Both the position numbers and the translations under genes were made by a program. Positions 52,160 through 60,400 of a DNA stretch of 64,000 nt are shown here, in pieces. The notes beneath the pieces were generated by a model that saw nothing but the letters and a program-made list of their open reading frames with translations, searched no databases and was not told the DNA's origin. The stretch covers positions 1 through 64,000 of the forward strand of contig JACIWX010000008.1 in NCBI GenBank assembly GCA_014360755.1, read 5' to 3'. Within the stretch, counting starts at the first letter, position 1; every line of letters starts with the position of its first letter. The stretch is from Chloroflexota bacterium. Its GTDB lineage: Bacteria > Chloroflexota > Anaerolineae > UBA2200.

Positions 52160-52858
52160 CTATGCCAGCGGGTTCACAAAGCGATAGCCTATCCCTCGCT
52201 CGGAGAGGATATAGCGCGGCTTTTGTGGGTCGGCTTCGAGCTTGCGCCGTAGCCGGTAGATAAAGAGTTTCACATAGTCGACTTCATCCTCGTATTCAGA
52301 ACCCCAAATTTTTTCCAAGATTTGGCGATGGGTCAGCACGCGTCCCTCGTTCTCCGCCAAAAGGAAGAGCAAACGCAGCTCGGTGGGCGTTAAATCCAGC
52401 GGTTTTCCCTCGCGTATAACGGTCATGCGATCCGCGTCAATGACCAACTCTTCGTTGGCAAAAACGATGCCTTCTTTCATCGGCTTGGCAGCCTGTGCCC
52501 GCCGCAGCACTGCTTCCAGCCGTGCCTCCAATTCCTTCAGGCTGAAGGGCTTGACGACATAGTCATCCGCACCTAACCTCAGGCCACGGACGCGTTCGTC
52601 CTCCTGCACGCGGGCTGTCAGGATCACGATGGGCACATCGGAGAGCTCGCGGATGCGTCGGCAGACCTCCCAGCCATCCATCTTGGGCATCGCAATGTCC
52701 AATATCACGATATCGGGGCGCTCGTTGTACAGAACCTGCAAGCCCTCCAGCCCATTCGCTGCCGTGACCACTTCGTAGTTTGCCGAGAAATAGAGCTGCA
52801 GGGCCCTCACCAGGTCAGCGTCGTCCTCGATGATCAACAATTTCTTTTTGTCGCCCAT
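52160..52858 (-). CDS. OmpR-family response regulator
   Basis: 232 residues. Receiver domain (1-120): acidic IIEDDADLV, phosphoacceptor Asp in IVILDIAMPKMDGW near 53, Thr in PIVILTARVQ and Lys in DDYVVKPFSLKEL. Winged-helix DNA-binding domain (about 135-230): LDLTPTELRLLFLLAENEGRVLTHRQILEKIWG and VKLFIYRLRRKLE, GIGYRF. Start at 52858 (GGAGG 7 nt upstream); extra upstream codons rejected. Follows the histidine kinase by 53 nt in the same direction, so the pair forms a two-component system. Possible target: the repeat array at 51956-51999. Confidence 0.93.
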   Translation of the reverse strand: MGDKKKLLIIEDDADLVRALQLYFSANYEVVTAANGLEGLQVLYNERPDIVILDIAMPKMDGWEVCRRIRELSDVPIVILTARVQEDERVRGLRLGADDYVVKPFSLKELEARLEAVLRRAQAAKPMKEGIVFANEELVIDADRMTVIREGKPLDLTPTELRLLFLLAENEGRVLTHRQILEKIWGSEYEDEVDYVKLFIYRLRRKLEADPQKPRYILSERGIGYRFVNPLA

Positions 52859-52911
52859 ATTGAGACCTCCATCGGGTCTTCCCCTGCGACTTTTCACCTC
52901 ATTTTATTATA

Positions 52912-54489
52912 TTACTGATGACGGTTGAATTCCGCACTGGTTTCGGACACATCCTGCAACTCGCTTTCTCCAGATTCACCCGTCAATGGTAGCACAACGG
53001 TAAAACGGCTGCCTTTCCCTGGAGTGCTCTCTACGTCAATACGCCCTCCATGCGCCAGCACGGCTTCTTTAGCCAATGCCAACCCCAGCCCGGTACCCTG
53101 AGCACTAGCAGCGTTTGGTGTAGGCACGCGGAAAAACTTGGTAAACAAATGGGGAATGGCCTCTGGGGGAATGCCGATGCCCTCGTCCTGGACAGAGAAC
53201 TGAAGGGCATCGCCTTCCCTCCACACGCGGATGCGCACGTGCCCCCCATCGTGACTGAACTTGATGGCATTGCTCACCAAGTTCCGCACCACAATCCGCA
53301 TGAGGTTGTCATCGGCAGCGAGCCTGGGCAAACCTGTCTGCACTTCCAGGTCAATCGTGATACCACGCTGCTCCGCTTGAACTCGCAGAGAATCTACAAC
53401 CTCCGCAACCACTTCCCCAAGATGGAGCGGAACCTTGTTTAATTCAAAATGCCCCGCTTCCAGACGCGACATGTTCAGAAAATCGTTAATCAAAGTTGTC
53501 AAGTGGTCCGTCTCGCGATCAATCACGGATAGCCATTCCCGACGCAAGTCCCCATTGCCTCCATCCGCGCCATGCAACAAGAGTTCCGTATAGGCTTTGA
53601 TTGAACTCAATGGCGCACGCAATTCATGCGATACATTGGCTACAATGTTGGACTTGAACCGGTCGATCTCCCTTAGCCTGCTCTGTTCCTCGACAACCTG
53701 CTGATACAAGCGCGCATTTTCCAGCGCAACCGCTACCTGGCTGCCAATCGTCATCGCCAGGTTGATCTGATCCTGTGCGAAACGCCCCTCTGGATCAACA
53801 TGGTCGAGCGCCATGATGCCGATGACACAATCGCGCGCTACCAGCGGCACAATCAACAGGCTATGGATACCAAATGGTCTAGTCCACGCCTCCGGCAAGG
53901 CAGAAATCGCAGCCCCCTGGAGAACCAGTGGCTGGCGGTCCTCGATGACGCGCCTCAGAACGGGTACCTCTTCCACCTTTTGGGCATAGGTATGATAGCG
54001 AAAGCGCTCCCAAAGTTCTTTATCCGTTGCTCCAGAGGCGTATTGCGACATGAGTGGCTGGATGCGTTGGCGCTGCTCATCGAAGAGCAGGATGCTGCAG
54101 CGGTGCACTTGACACGCTTCGGCGGTGCGTTGCGCAATCAGCTTCAACATCTGCGTGAGATCCAACGTAGAACTCACCGCCGTGGCGATGTCCAGCAGCA
54201 CCAGCGATTCCTGCAGGCGCTGTCGCTCCGTCGGAAATTTGGCAGCGAGACGAAACCCAACGGTAACCAGCACAGTGGCAACCGCTGCCATCGCCAATGC
54301 GCTGAGAATGCTCTCCTGGAGAGTCACCCTCTGCAGAAGGTAATCCGCTATCTCCCTGCCGATGATGACTACCCAGACAAGCCCTAGGATAAACCAGCGG
54401 AGCCTGCGGAGCCTTTCCCTCTCTTCTTCGAGCACCGCCACCTCTCCCTCAGCCTCAGTCTTAGACCATGAACCGCGCTTCAGCGCCAT
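52912..54489 (-). CDS. Membrane histidine kinase with GAF domain
   Basis: 525 residues. An N-terminal charged segment precedes two membrane helices (about 32-52, FILGLVWVVIIGREIADYLL; 60-80, ILSALAMAAVATVLVTVGF), a GAF domain (about 100-250, LLDIATAVSSTLDLTQ ... LENARLYQQV), the HisKA dimerisation helix with phospho-His in NVSHELRAPLSSIKAYTELL, and the ATPase with N box VRNLVSNAIKFSHDGG, G1 DEGIGIPPEAI, F box LFTKFFR and G2 GTGLGLALAKEAV. It should phosphorylate the adjacent regulator. Periplasmic loop is too short for a ligand domain, so sensing is probably via GAF or the membrane. Confidence 0.93.
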   Translation of the reverse strand: MALKRGSWSKTEAEGEVAVLEEERERLRRLRWFILGLVWVVIIGREIADYLLQRVTLQESILSALAMAAVATVLVTVGFRLAAKFPTERQRLQESLVLLDIATAVSSTLDLTQMLKLIAQRTAEACQVHRCSILLFDEQRQRIQPLMSQYASGATDKELWERFRYHTYAQKVEEVPVLRRVIEDRQPLVLQGAAISALPEAWTRPFGIHSLLIVPLVARDCVIGIMALDHVDPEGRFAQDQINLAMTIGSQVAVALENARLYQQVVEEQSRLREIDRFKSNIVANVSHELRAPLSSIKAYTELLLHGADGGNGDLRREWLSVIDRETDHLTTLINDFLNMSRLEAGHFELNKVPLHLGEVVAEVVDSLRVQAEQRGITIDLEVQTGLPRLAADDNLMRIVVRNLVSNAIKFSHDGGHVRIRVWREGDALQFSVQDEGIGIPPEAIPHLFTKFFRVPTPNAASAQGTGLGLALAKEAVLAHGGRIDVESTPGKGSRFTVVLPLTGESGESELQDVSETSAEFNRHQ

Positions 54490-54627
54490 TATAGCACAAA
54501 TTGTTGATAAATAAAAACTCTGCTGTTACCAAATAGATACATTCGCTCAACCCATTTATAAGGACGAAAAAGGGGATACTTGGGTTGCGCGTGCTCAGCA
54601 CATGTTTTTCCCTGAACCCAGGACCTC

Positions 54628-54800
54628 TGTCACCTTGCACCCAGCATACATCTGCCATCCTGCACCCGCACGCATTGACCCCCTTGCACTCCGCCCCATG
54701 TGTCACCCTGCACCTAGCATACCTTTGTCACCCTACACCCAGCACACCCTTGTCACCCAGCACCTAGCGCACCTTTGTCACCTAGCACCTAGCGCACCTT
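54628..54800. repeat. 25-bp minisatellite
   Basis: Four units at an exact 25-bp period (54701, 54726, 54751, 54776) of the form TGTCACCCNNCACCTAGC, then ACACCTT-like ends, preceded by about three degenerate units from 54628. The next unit (54801) begins TGTCACCCTGAAC and merges into the dispersed element, suggesting that the array grew from its end. Confidence 0.85.
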
Positions 54801-54960
54801 TGTCACCCTGAACAAAGTGAAGGGTCTCGCGTAACTTTAGCCGTATTTTCCCAAGTACTGCGAGATGCTTCACTTCCCCTTTGCTTTCCCTTCGCTTCGC
54901 TCAGGGCAAGGCTCAGGGCGAAGGTTCAGCATGACATTGGAAGGCTTTTTCAACACCCTC
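54801..54960. mobile_element. Truncated copy of the MITE-like element
   Basis: Shares with 39538-39670 the GAAGGGTCTC, ACTTTAGCCGTATTTTCCCA, AGTACTGCGAGATGCTTCACT and TTCAGCATGACATTGGA blocks and the right end CTTTTTCAACACCCTC (54945-54960). The left terminal repeat is missing, and a 40-bp insertion of CTTCGCTTCGCTCAGGGC-type sequence lies inside. Confidence 0.65.
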
Positions 54961-54981
54961 CTTGTAAGGCCCAGGGATAAA

Positions 54982-55011
54982 TTGCCACATCTCAGCGACC
55001 TGTGATACAAT
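54982..55011 (+). promoter_or_regulatory. Promoter of the DUF72 gene
   Basis: TTGCCA (54982-54987), 18-bp spacer, TACAAT (55006-55011) with an extended TG one base upstream. Starts about 30 nt before the ATG at 55048. Confidence 0.55.
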
Positions 55012-55047
55012 GGCTATACGGAGTACTGCACACCGGGAAGGGAGTAC

Positions 55048-55791
55048 ATGACAGCAGAAGCGACCAAGCCAGCTTGCTATATCGGCACCTCAGGATGGGT
55101 TTACCCCCACTGGCGTGGAATACTCTACCCTTGGGAGTTGCCCACCAGCCAGTGGCTGAGGTACTATGCCACTCGCTTCGATACGGTCGAGGTAAACAAC
55201 ACCTTTTATCATCTCCCATCGGAGCAAACTTTCCGCTCTTGGAAGGAAGAAGCGCCAGACCGTTTCCTCTACGCTATAAAGGCAAGCCGTTATATCACAC
55301 ACATGAAAAAGCTCGCCGGGGTGGAAGAAGCCCTAGCACGTTTTCTGGAGCGCAGCCGTTTGCTAGGAGAACACCTTGGTCCTGTCCTCTATCAACTCCC
55401 GCCCCGCTGGGCATGCAATCTAGAGCGGCTGCACAATTTCCTCCACTTGCTCCCTGGCGACCTGCGCCATGTCTTCGAGTTCCGCCATGCCTCATGGCTT
55501 GAGGACGCCGCATTCTCCCTGTTGGAAGAGCACGGAGTGGCCTTCTGCATCGTCAGCCTGCCGGATTTCCCATGCCTCTTGCGCGTCACAGCCCCTTTTG
55601 TGTACATCCGCTTACATGGGGCTGAAGCCAAGTACGGCAGTTGTTACCGCGAAGAGGAATTACAATGGTGGGCTGAGCAAATTCTCGGTTTCCTCGCAGA
55701 CGGCAATGACGTATACGTATACTTTAACAACGATGCTTTTGGTTATGCGGTGGAAAATGCACTGCGGCTTAAAGAACTTGTGGGGAACTAA
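55048..55791 (+). CDS. DUF72 (YecE-like) family protein
   Basis: 247-residue TIM-barrel protein of unknown function. Family marks: YIGTSGWVYPHWRGILYP at residues 11-28, FDTVEVNNTFYHLPSEQTFRSW near 48-69, FLYAIKASRYITHMKKL near 75, GPVLYQLPPRW near 112, FEFRHASWL near 143 and YVYFNNDAFGYAVENAL near the end. GGGAG precedes the ATG. Single gene, convergent with recR. Confidence 0.92.
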   Translation: MTAEATKPACYIGTSGWVYPHWRGILYPWELPTSQWLRYYATRFDTVEVNNTFYHLPSEQTFRSWKEEAPDRFLYAIKASRYITHMKKLAGVEEALARFLERSRLLGEHLGPVLYQLPPRWACNLERLHNFLHLLPGDLRHVFEFRHASWLEDAAFSLLEEHGVAFCIVSLPDFPCLLRVTAPFVYIRLHGAEAKYGSCYREEELQWWAEQILGFLADGNDVYVYFNNDAFGYAVENALRLKELVGN

Positions 55792-55819
55792 AAAGGCCAG
55801 GTTTTCAGAAAACCTGGCC
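55790..55819 (-). terminator. Rho-independent terminator of the dnaX-ybaB-recR operon
   Basis: GGCCAGGTTTTC (55795-55806) pairs with GAAAACCTGGCC (55808-55819) and on the minus strand is followed by TTTTT (55794-55790). It lies 10 nt beyond the recR stop and overlaps the DUF72 stop; it may work in both directions. Confidence 0.85.
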
Positions 55820-55828
55820 TCTCAAGCG

Positions 55829-56428
55829 CTACATTTCCCGCCTGCCTTCCAGTGCCTGGGCGAGCGTTACCTCATCAGCGTACTCCAAATCACCGCCAAT
55901 GGGCAACCCCCGAGCCAGCCTTGTCACCCGGATGCCCAGCGGCAGAATCTGCCGGGCAATGTACATGGCAGTGGCTTCCCCTTCCAGGTTGGGGTTCGTT
56001 GCCAGAAGCACTTCGCGGACCACACCATTCCGGACGCGCTGAACCAGTTCACGGATCTTGAGCTCTTCTGGTCCAATCCCTTCGACGGGTGAAATCGCTC
56101 CGTGGAGCACGTGGTACAAACCCTGGTATTGCCGCGTCCGCTCAATCGCCAGCACATCCAGGGGCTCTTCAACCACGCAAATCTGGCTCTGATCGCGGTC
56201 GGGGCTGCTGCAAATGGCACACGGGCTGCTTTCAGCAATGTTGAAGCACACGCTGCACAAAACAGTGCGCTCCTTCACCTGGCGGATCGCTTCTGCTAAG
56301 GACTGTACCTGCTCCACAGGAGCACGCAACAGGAAATAGGTCAAACGAGAAGCAGTCTTGGGGCCAATGCCTGGCAGACGCGAAAATTCCTCAATTAGTC
56401 GCATGACCGGCTTGGGTGTTGCGGACAT
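55829..56428 (-). CDS. recR: Recombination protein RecR
   Basis: 199 residues; recombinational repair partner of RecF/RecO. Helix-hairpin-helix FSRLPGIGPKTASRL at the N-terminus, zinc finger CSVCFNIAESSPCAIC near 57-72, Toprim motif ICVVEEPLDVLAIE and the C-terminal VTRLARGLPIGGDLEYAD. Start ATG 56428 overlaps the ybaB stop (TGATG). Confidence 0.96.
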   Translation of the reverse strand: MSATPKPVMRLIEEFSRLPGIGPKTASRLTYFLLRAPVEQVQSLAEAIRQVKERTVLCSVCFNIAESSPCAICSSPDRDQSQICVVEEPLDVLAIERTRQYQGLYHVLHGAISPVEGIGPEELKIRELVQRVRNGVVREVLLATNPNLEGEATAMYIARQILPLGIRVTRLARGLPIGGDLEYADEVTLAQALEGRREM

Positions 56429-56772
56429 CACATCAATCCCGCCGCGCGTAGTGGGCCTGTGAACGACGCCATCTTCTGCTCCGCTAGTTCTCGGGATTTC
56501 CTCAAGGCTTCGTTCATCGCCGTCATGATCATATCCTGCAGCAGATCCACCGCATCAGGGTCTACGGCATCAGGATGAATAGTTACGGCGCGTACCTGCT
56601 GCTGGCCATCCATGACTACCGTTACCGCCCCTCCCACGGAAACGGTAACGGTCTCCTGAGCAAGTTCCTCCTGAGCCTGCATCATCTGCGCTTGTAACTG
56701 TTGCACCTGTTTCATCATTGCACTGGTATCAGGTGAGAAGCGCATCCGGCTTCCTTTGCCCTTGCTGCCCAT
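56428..56772 (-). CDS. YbaB/EbfC family nucleoid-associated protein
   Basis: 114 residues with the family core: helix MMKQVQQLQAQMMQAQEELAQETVTVSVGGAVTVVMDGQQQVRAVTI (residues 19-65) and DLLQDMIMTAMNEAL near 82. Binds DNA as a dimer; conserved place between dnaX and recR. The N-terminus has a basic extension (GSKGKGSRMRF). GGAGG precedes the ATG. Confidence 0.93.
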   Translation of the reverse strand: MGSKGKGSRMRFSPDTSAMMKQVQQLQAQMMQAQEELAQETVTVSVGGAVTVVMDGQQQVRAVTIHPDAVDPDAVDLLQDMIMTAMNEALRKSRELAEQKMASFTGPLRAAGLM

Positions 56773-56793
56773 GCCTCGTCCTCCTTCACCGCC

Positions 56794-58470
56794 CTACTGG
56801 ATGTCTACCACTTTGGCGCCATAGCGTTTGATCGCTTCGCTGACCACCGGGTTGTTCAACAACTTTTCGCGGCGGTCCACTTCGTTCTGCTTCTCCCTCC
56901 CCTTGCGATCTCCCTCAAAAAGGACGCATTTCACACGATAGGAACGCCCTGTCAGCTCTGCCAACGCCTCCTCCACGACGGTACGATGCTTCTCATCGAC
57001 CATCCTCTCCTTATGAAAACTATGGTAAAAGCCCAGCGTCACCAAATCATCTTCTACCAAGATCGGTTCGCAGGATTTGAGCAACGCCTCGACAACGCGA
57101 TTGCGCAGTCGGGTTGCTTGGAGCAACCTGCCCCAATTCTCTTGCAACCACGCCAATGTGATTCCTGGAATGGCAGCACCCTCATTGGGGAATGCCGCTG
57201 ATGGCTTTGTGGCTTCCTCAACTGCTTTCGCCGCGGCAGCCGGTGGAGGGGATACCACAACTGACGTTGCACCCTCAACCAATGCGCCAGTTTCCTTCGA
57301 CTCCTTAGCGACTGCCTTAGCTGTGCCAGAACGCGCGGGCTGCGCAACGCCCACGGGTTGTTCTTTTCCGCCTGATGGCATGGCTCCTTCATCCCACAGC
57401 ACCGCTTCCACAAAAGCCAGTTCCAAGGGCAACTGGCCATAGATACCGGTCTTGACATAGTTGGCTGCCTGGTTGAAAAGCCTGGCAATGTGCAACAAAC
57501 GTCCCAAAGGGATCGCCTCAGCCAGGGCAGTCATTTCCTGGCGCATCTCATCCGTTACACTCAGTAGGGAAGCGCTGCCATTCTTCACCAAGAGCAGCCC
57601 ACGCAAGTACTCCAGCACTTCGCGCGTGAACTGCCGGGGTTCCACGCCGCTGTCCAACGCTTCGTTGATGAGCCTCAATCCGGTGCTGACATCCCGGGTC
57701 ATCAGCGCCCGGATTATCCCAGCAATGACCTCTTCCGGGGCTGTGCCCAGCACGCGACGCACGTCCTCCAGGGTGATTTCCTCCGCGCCGTAAGAAGCCA
57801 ACTGATCTAACAGGCTCTCTGCATCCCGGAAGCTGCCGGAAGCGTAGCGGGCAATGGCATCCAATGCCGTGGGCTGAATACGGATGCCTTCTTGGGCACA
57901 GATACGCTCTAGTTTTTGTTTGAGGTGGGATAGGGAAACGCGCCGGAAGTCAAACCTCTGACAACGAGAGAGCACGGTGAGCGGAACTCTGTGCGGTTCG
58001 GTAGTCGCCAGGATAAAGATGGCATGCGGGGGTGGCTCTTCCAAAGTTTTCAGCAGAGCGTTGAAGGCCTCGTTGGTCAGCATATGTACTTCGTCAATCA
58101 CATAGACCTTGTACCGACACTCGGTGGGTGCAAAAGCGATCTTCTCTCGCAAGTTGCGGATTTCATCAATACCACGGTTGGAGGCGGCATCCATTTCAAT
58201 CAAATCTAACGAACGCCCTTCGTTCAGGCTCTGGCAGATGGCACAGCGATTGCACGGTTCGCCATCTTGCGGATTTAAGCAGTTTACCGCCTTGGCTAAA
58301 ACCCGCGCCGTAGTCGTCTTCCCCGTGCCCCTGGGTCCAGAGAACAGATAGGCATGCGCAATACGGCCAGCGCGCAACGCATTGCGCAAGGTCTGTGTAA
58401 CATGCTCCTGTCCAATAATCTCAGCAAATGTTTGTGAGCGCCATCTGCGGTATAGTGCCTGTGCGGCCAT
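56794..58470 (-). CDS. dnaX: DNA polymerase III subunit gamma/tau
   Basis: 558 residues. Clamp-loader ATPase: ALYRRWRSQTFAEIIGQEHV, Walker A FSGPRGTGKTTTARVLA, zinc module CLNPQDGEPCNRCAIC, Walker B VYVIDEVHMLT, sensor I ATTEPHRVPLTVLSRCQRFDF and the Arg-finger region. The C-terminal third has an Ala/Pro/Lys-rich linker (about 365-430) and a tau-like domain. I saw no clear slippery frameshift signal for a separate gamma product. Start 58470 follows GGAGG. Confidence 0.95.
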   Translation of the reverse strand: MAAQALYRRWRSQTFAEIIGQEHVTQTLRNALRAGRIAHAYLFSGPRGTGKTTTARVLAKAVNCLNPQDGEPCNRCAICQSLNEGRSLDLIEMDAASNRGIDEIRNLREKIAFAPTECRYKVYVIDEVHMLTNEAFNALLKTLEEPPPHAIFILATTEPHRVPLTVLSRCQRFDFRRVSLSHLKQKLERICAQEGIRIQPTALDAIARYASGSFRDAESLLDQLASYGAEEITLEDVRRVLGTAPEEVIAGIIRALMTRDVSTGLRLINEALDSGVEPRQFTREVLEYLRGLLLVKNGSASLLSVTDEMRQEMTALAEAIPLGRLLHIARLFNQAANYVKTGIYGQLPLELAFVEAVLWDEGAMPSGGKEQPVGVAQPARSGTAKAVAKESKETGALVEGATSVVVSPPPAAAAKAVEEATKPSAAFPNEGAAIPGITLAWLQENWGRLLQATRLRNRVVEALLKSCEPILVEDDLVTLGFYHSFHKERMVDEKHRTVVEEALAELTGRSYRVKCVLFEGDRKGREKQNEVDRREKLLNNPVVSEAIKRYGAKVVDIQ

Positions 58471-58494
58471 TTCCCCTCCTTCCATGCTGGGGAT

Positions 58495-58523
58495 AGTTTA
58501 ACACGAATGGGAAAGAAATGCAA
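58495..58523 (-). promoter_or_regulatory. Promoter of dnaX-ybaB-recR
   Basis: Minus strand TTGCAT (58523-58518), 17-bp spacer, TAAACT (58500-58495). Transcription would start near 58488, 18 nt before the dnaX ATG. Confidence 0.5.
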
Positions 58524-58529
58524 GCGCTT

Positions 58530-58558
58530 TTGGGCTTTTACAATGGATATGTTATACT
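58530..58558 (+). promoter_or_regulatory. Extended -10 promoter of tatA
   Basis: TATACT (58553-58558) with an upstream TGT (extended -10); the -35 at 17 bp is TTGGGC (58530-58535), a weak match. Divergent from the dnaX promoter. Confidence 0.45.
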
Positions 58559-58657
58559 ATGCTAAGTTTTAGCCAGGCTGTTCATGCCGCTTCTATTGCC
58601 TTTAGGCAGACAGCCCAACCAATCGCTTGTAACAAGTTGTACCCATTGGGAGGTGAA

Positions 58658-58864
58658 ATGTTACGGAATATCGGCCCAATTGAATTGCTGATTATCCTGG
58701 TGATCGTTATCCTGATCTTCGGCGTCGGACGGGTGAGCGAGATCGGCGCTGCACTGGGCAAGAGCATTCGCGAGTTCCGCCGGGAAATCCGCAAATCGGA
58801 AGAAGAGCCTGAGACGAAGGAAAAGGATACCCAAGGGGAAAAGGATACCCAAGAGGAAGAGTAA
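58658..58864 (+). CDS. tatA: Twin-arginine translocase TatA
   Basis: 68 residues. One membrane helix IELLIILVIVILIFGVGRV, then the amphipathic GRVSEIGAALGKSIREFRREI typical of TatA, and an acidic tail. The last codons are a short duplication (EKDTQ twice; 18-bp direct repeat in DNA). Start MLRNIGPIE has GGGAGG upstream; the longer frame from 58559 is not supported. No tatC seen in the window. Confidence 0.92.
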   Translation: MLRNIGPIELLIILVIVILIFGVGRVSEIGAALGKSIREFRREIRKSEEEPETKEKDTQGEKDTQEEE

Positions 58865-58875
58865 AAAAGCCAGCC

Positions 58876-59499
58876 CTAGAGAAACTGGGCGAGGAACGCC
58901 TCAACCTCATCCGCCAATGCCCCACGACGGCGGATCAGTGGCGGGAACACCGTTACATCCACCACAGTGGAAGGGATTCCGCCTGGGCAACGACCCGCAT
59001 CGAGGATCAGAGCCACTTGGTCACCAAAGATGGTTTGTGCTTCTTCAGCAGTTACCGCTTCGGGTTGTCCAGATAGGTTGGCGCTGGTCGCAGCCAAGGG
59101 TGCACCTAGTGCCCTGATGAGCTGCAAGGCAACCTCATGCCCTGGAATGCGCACCGCGACAGAATTGCCACCAGCCACGAGTACATCCAGGACTGTAGCA
59201 GCCCTTGGCAGCACGAGCGTCACCGGGCCTGGCCAGAAACGCTCTGCGAGTCGCCAGGCAATGGGTGGTATGTCAACAGCCACCATCGTGACATCTTCTA
59301 CCCGGGCGAGCAACAGCGGGATAGCTTTCTGAGCCTCCCGCCCTTTTAAGGCAAACAATCTCTCGATAGCCGATGCCATGAACCCATGCGCCCCCAGACC
59401 GTACACCGTGTCAGTAGGGAAAACAACCACTTGCCCTGCACGCAACAGGGCCACTGCCTGCTCTATGCTGTTTCGTTCATTAGCAGACAATACGGGCAT
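58876..59499 (-). CDS. L-threonylcarbamoyladenylate synthase (Sua5/YrdC/TsaC)
   Basis: 207 residues; first step of the tRNA t6A modification. VVFPTDTVYGLGAHGF near residue 25, LKGREAQKAIPLLLA near 48, FWPGPVTLVLPRA near 88, VAVRIPGHEVALQLI and PLAATSANLSGQPEAVTAEEA are all conserved. Short (YrdC-like) type, without the Sua5 C-terminal domain. Follows prmC by 9 nt in the same operon. Confidence 0.94.
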   Translation of the reverse strand: MPVLSANERNSIEQAVALLRAGQVVVFPTDTVYGLGAHGFMASAIERLFALKGREAQKAIPLLLARVEDVTMVAVDIPPIAWRLAERFWPGPVTLVLPRAATVLDVLVAGGNSVAVRIPGHEVALQLIRALGAPLAATSANLSGQPEAVTAEEAQTIFGDQVALILDAGRCPGGIPSTVVDVTVFPPLIRRRGALADEVEAFLAQFL

Positions 59500-59508
59500 A
59501 TCCAGTCC

Positions 59509-60378
59509 TTACATCTGAACGCGTACGATCCGATCTAGCCCCGCATAGTCCTGGAACAACTCTACCTGGGCAGCGGGATAGCACTGCGCCGCAAACATCG
59601 TAACTTCTCTTCCTTGGTCAGCACCTATCTCGAGCAGAATCGCTCCGCCTGGCAGGAGCCACGGCCCAGCCTGAGTCAACAGCCGCCGAATCTGCGCCAA
59701 GCCATCTGGCCCCCCATCCAGAGCAACAAGGGGTTCATAGTCAACCACATCGGGCGCGGCGGTAGCCAAATAGCCTGTGGAAACGTAGGGTAAATTAGCG
59801 ACGATAAGATGTACCGGCTCAGGCAGGGGCTGGAGCAAATCCCCGTGTAGCAAACGCACTCGCTGCGACAAACCATAGCGTGAGATATTACAAGCCGCTA
59901 CCTCCAACGCTTCGGCAAAGGCATCCGTTGCGTAGACCATGGCATGGGGCAGATGCATCGCCAAACTGATGGCAATCACGCCACTGCCTGTGCCTACATC
60001 GGCTAGGATCAGCGGCTGCTTCCCCGTCACCAAATGTTTGGCTGTTTCCAACGCTCGCTCGACCAGCAATTCGGTCTCAGGACGAGGGATAAGGACCCGG
60101 CGATCCACCATGAAATCCAGGCCGTAAAATTCCCGGTGCCCAGTAATATACGGCACCGGTTCCCGACGATACCGGCGTTCCACAGACGCTTGGAAAGCCT
60201 GTTGTTGCGCGGGCGTCAACTTAAACTCTGGCCTAGCATAGAGGCTAGCCCGTTTCCAACCCAACACATGTGCCAACAACACTTCAGCATCGAGACGGGG
60301 AGAGGGGACACCCGCTTCGGATAGGACGGATGTAGCCCACAGGAGCACCTGCTGCACGGAAGCGGCATGCTCCGGCAC
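59509..60378 (-). CDS. prmC: Release factor glutamine methyltransferase PrmC (HemK)
   Basis: 289 residues; methylates the Gln of the GGQ motif in release factors. N-terminal helical domain SPRLDAEVLLAHVLGWKR and PVPYITGHREFYGLDF; AdoMet domain ILIPRPETELLVE-type stretch (LIPRPETELLVERALE), LADVGTGSGVIAISLA, and active-site IVANLPYVSTG where NLPY replaces the usual NPPY. The start is uncertain: GTG at 60378 (23 nt after the prfA stop) or GTG at 60357; no in-frame ATG is near. It lies in the conserved prfA-prmC-tsaC order. Confidence 0.9.
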   Translation of the reverse strand: MPEHAASVQQVLLWATSVLSEAGVPSPRLDAEVLLAHVLGWKRASLYARPEFKLTPAQQQAFQASVERRYRREPVPYITGHREFYGLDFMVDRRVLIPRPETELLVERALETAKHLVTGKQPLILADVGTGSGVIAISLAMHLPHAMVYATDAFAEALEVAACNISRYGLSQRVRLLHGDLLQPLPEPVHLIVANLPYVSTGYLATAAPDVVDYEPLVALDGGPDGLAQIRRLLTQAGPWLLPGGAILLEIGADQGREVTMFAAQCYPAAQVELFQDYAGLDRIVRVQM

Positions 60379-60400
60379 GCTGCCAGGAGTGGAACGGCCA

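Larger units (their letters stand above)
54490..55047. other. Repeat-rich intergenic region
   Basis: 558 bp without genes: 54490-54627 nothing recognised, 25-bp minisatellite 54628-54800, truncated MITE-like copy 54801-54960, then the DUF72 promoter at 54982-55011. Confidence 0.7.

Noticed and set aside
54701-54800. Possible CRISPR array
   Set aside because: The 25-bp units abut without unique spacers and there are no cas genes; it is a minisatellite.
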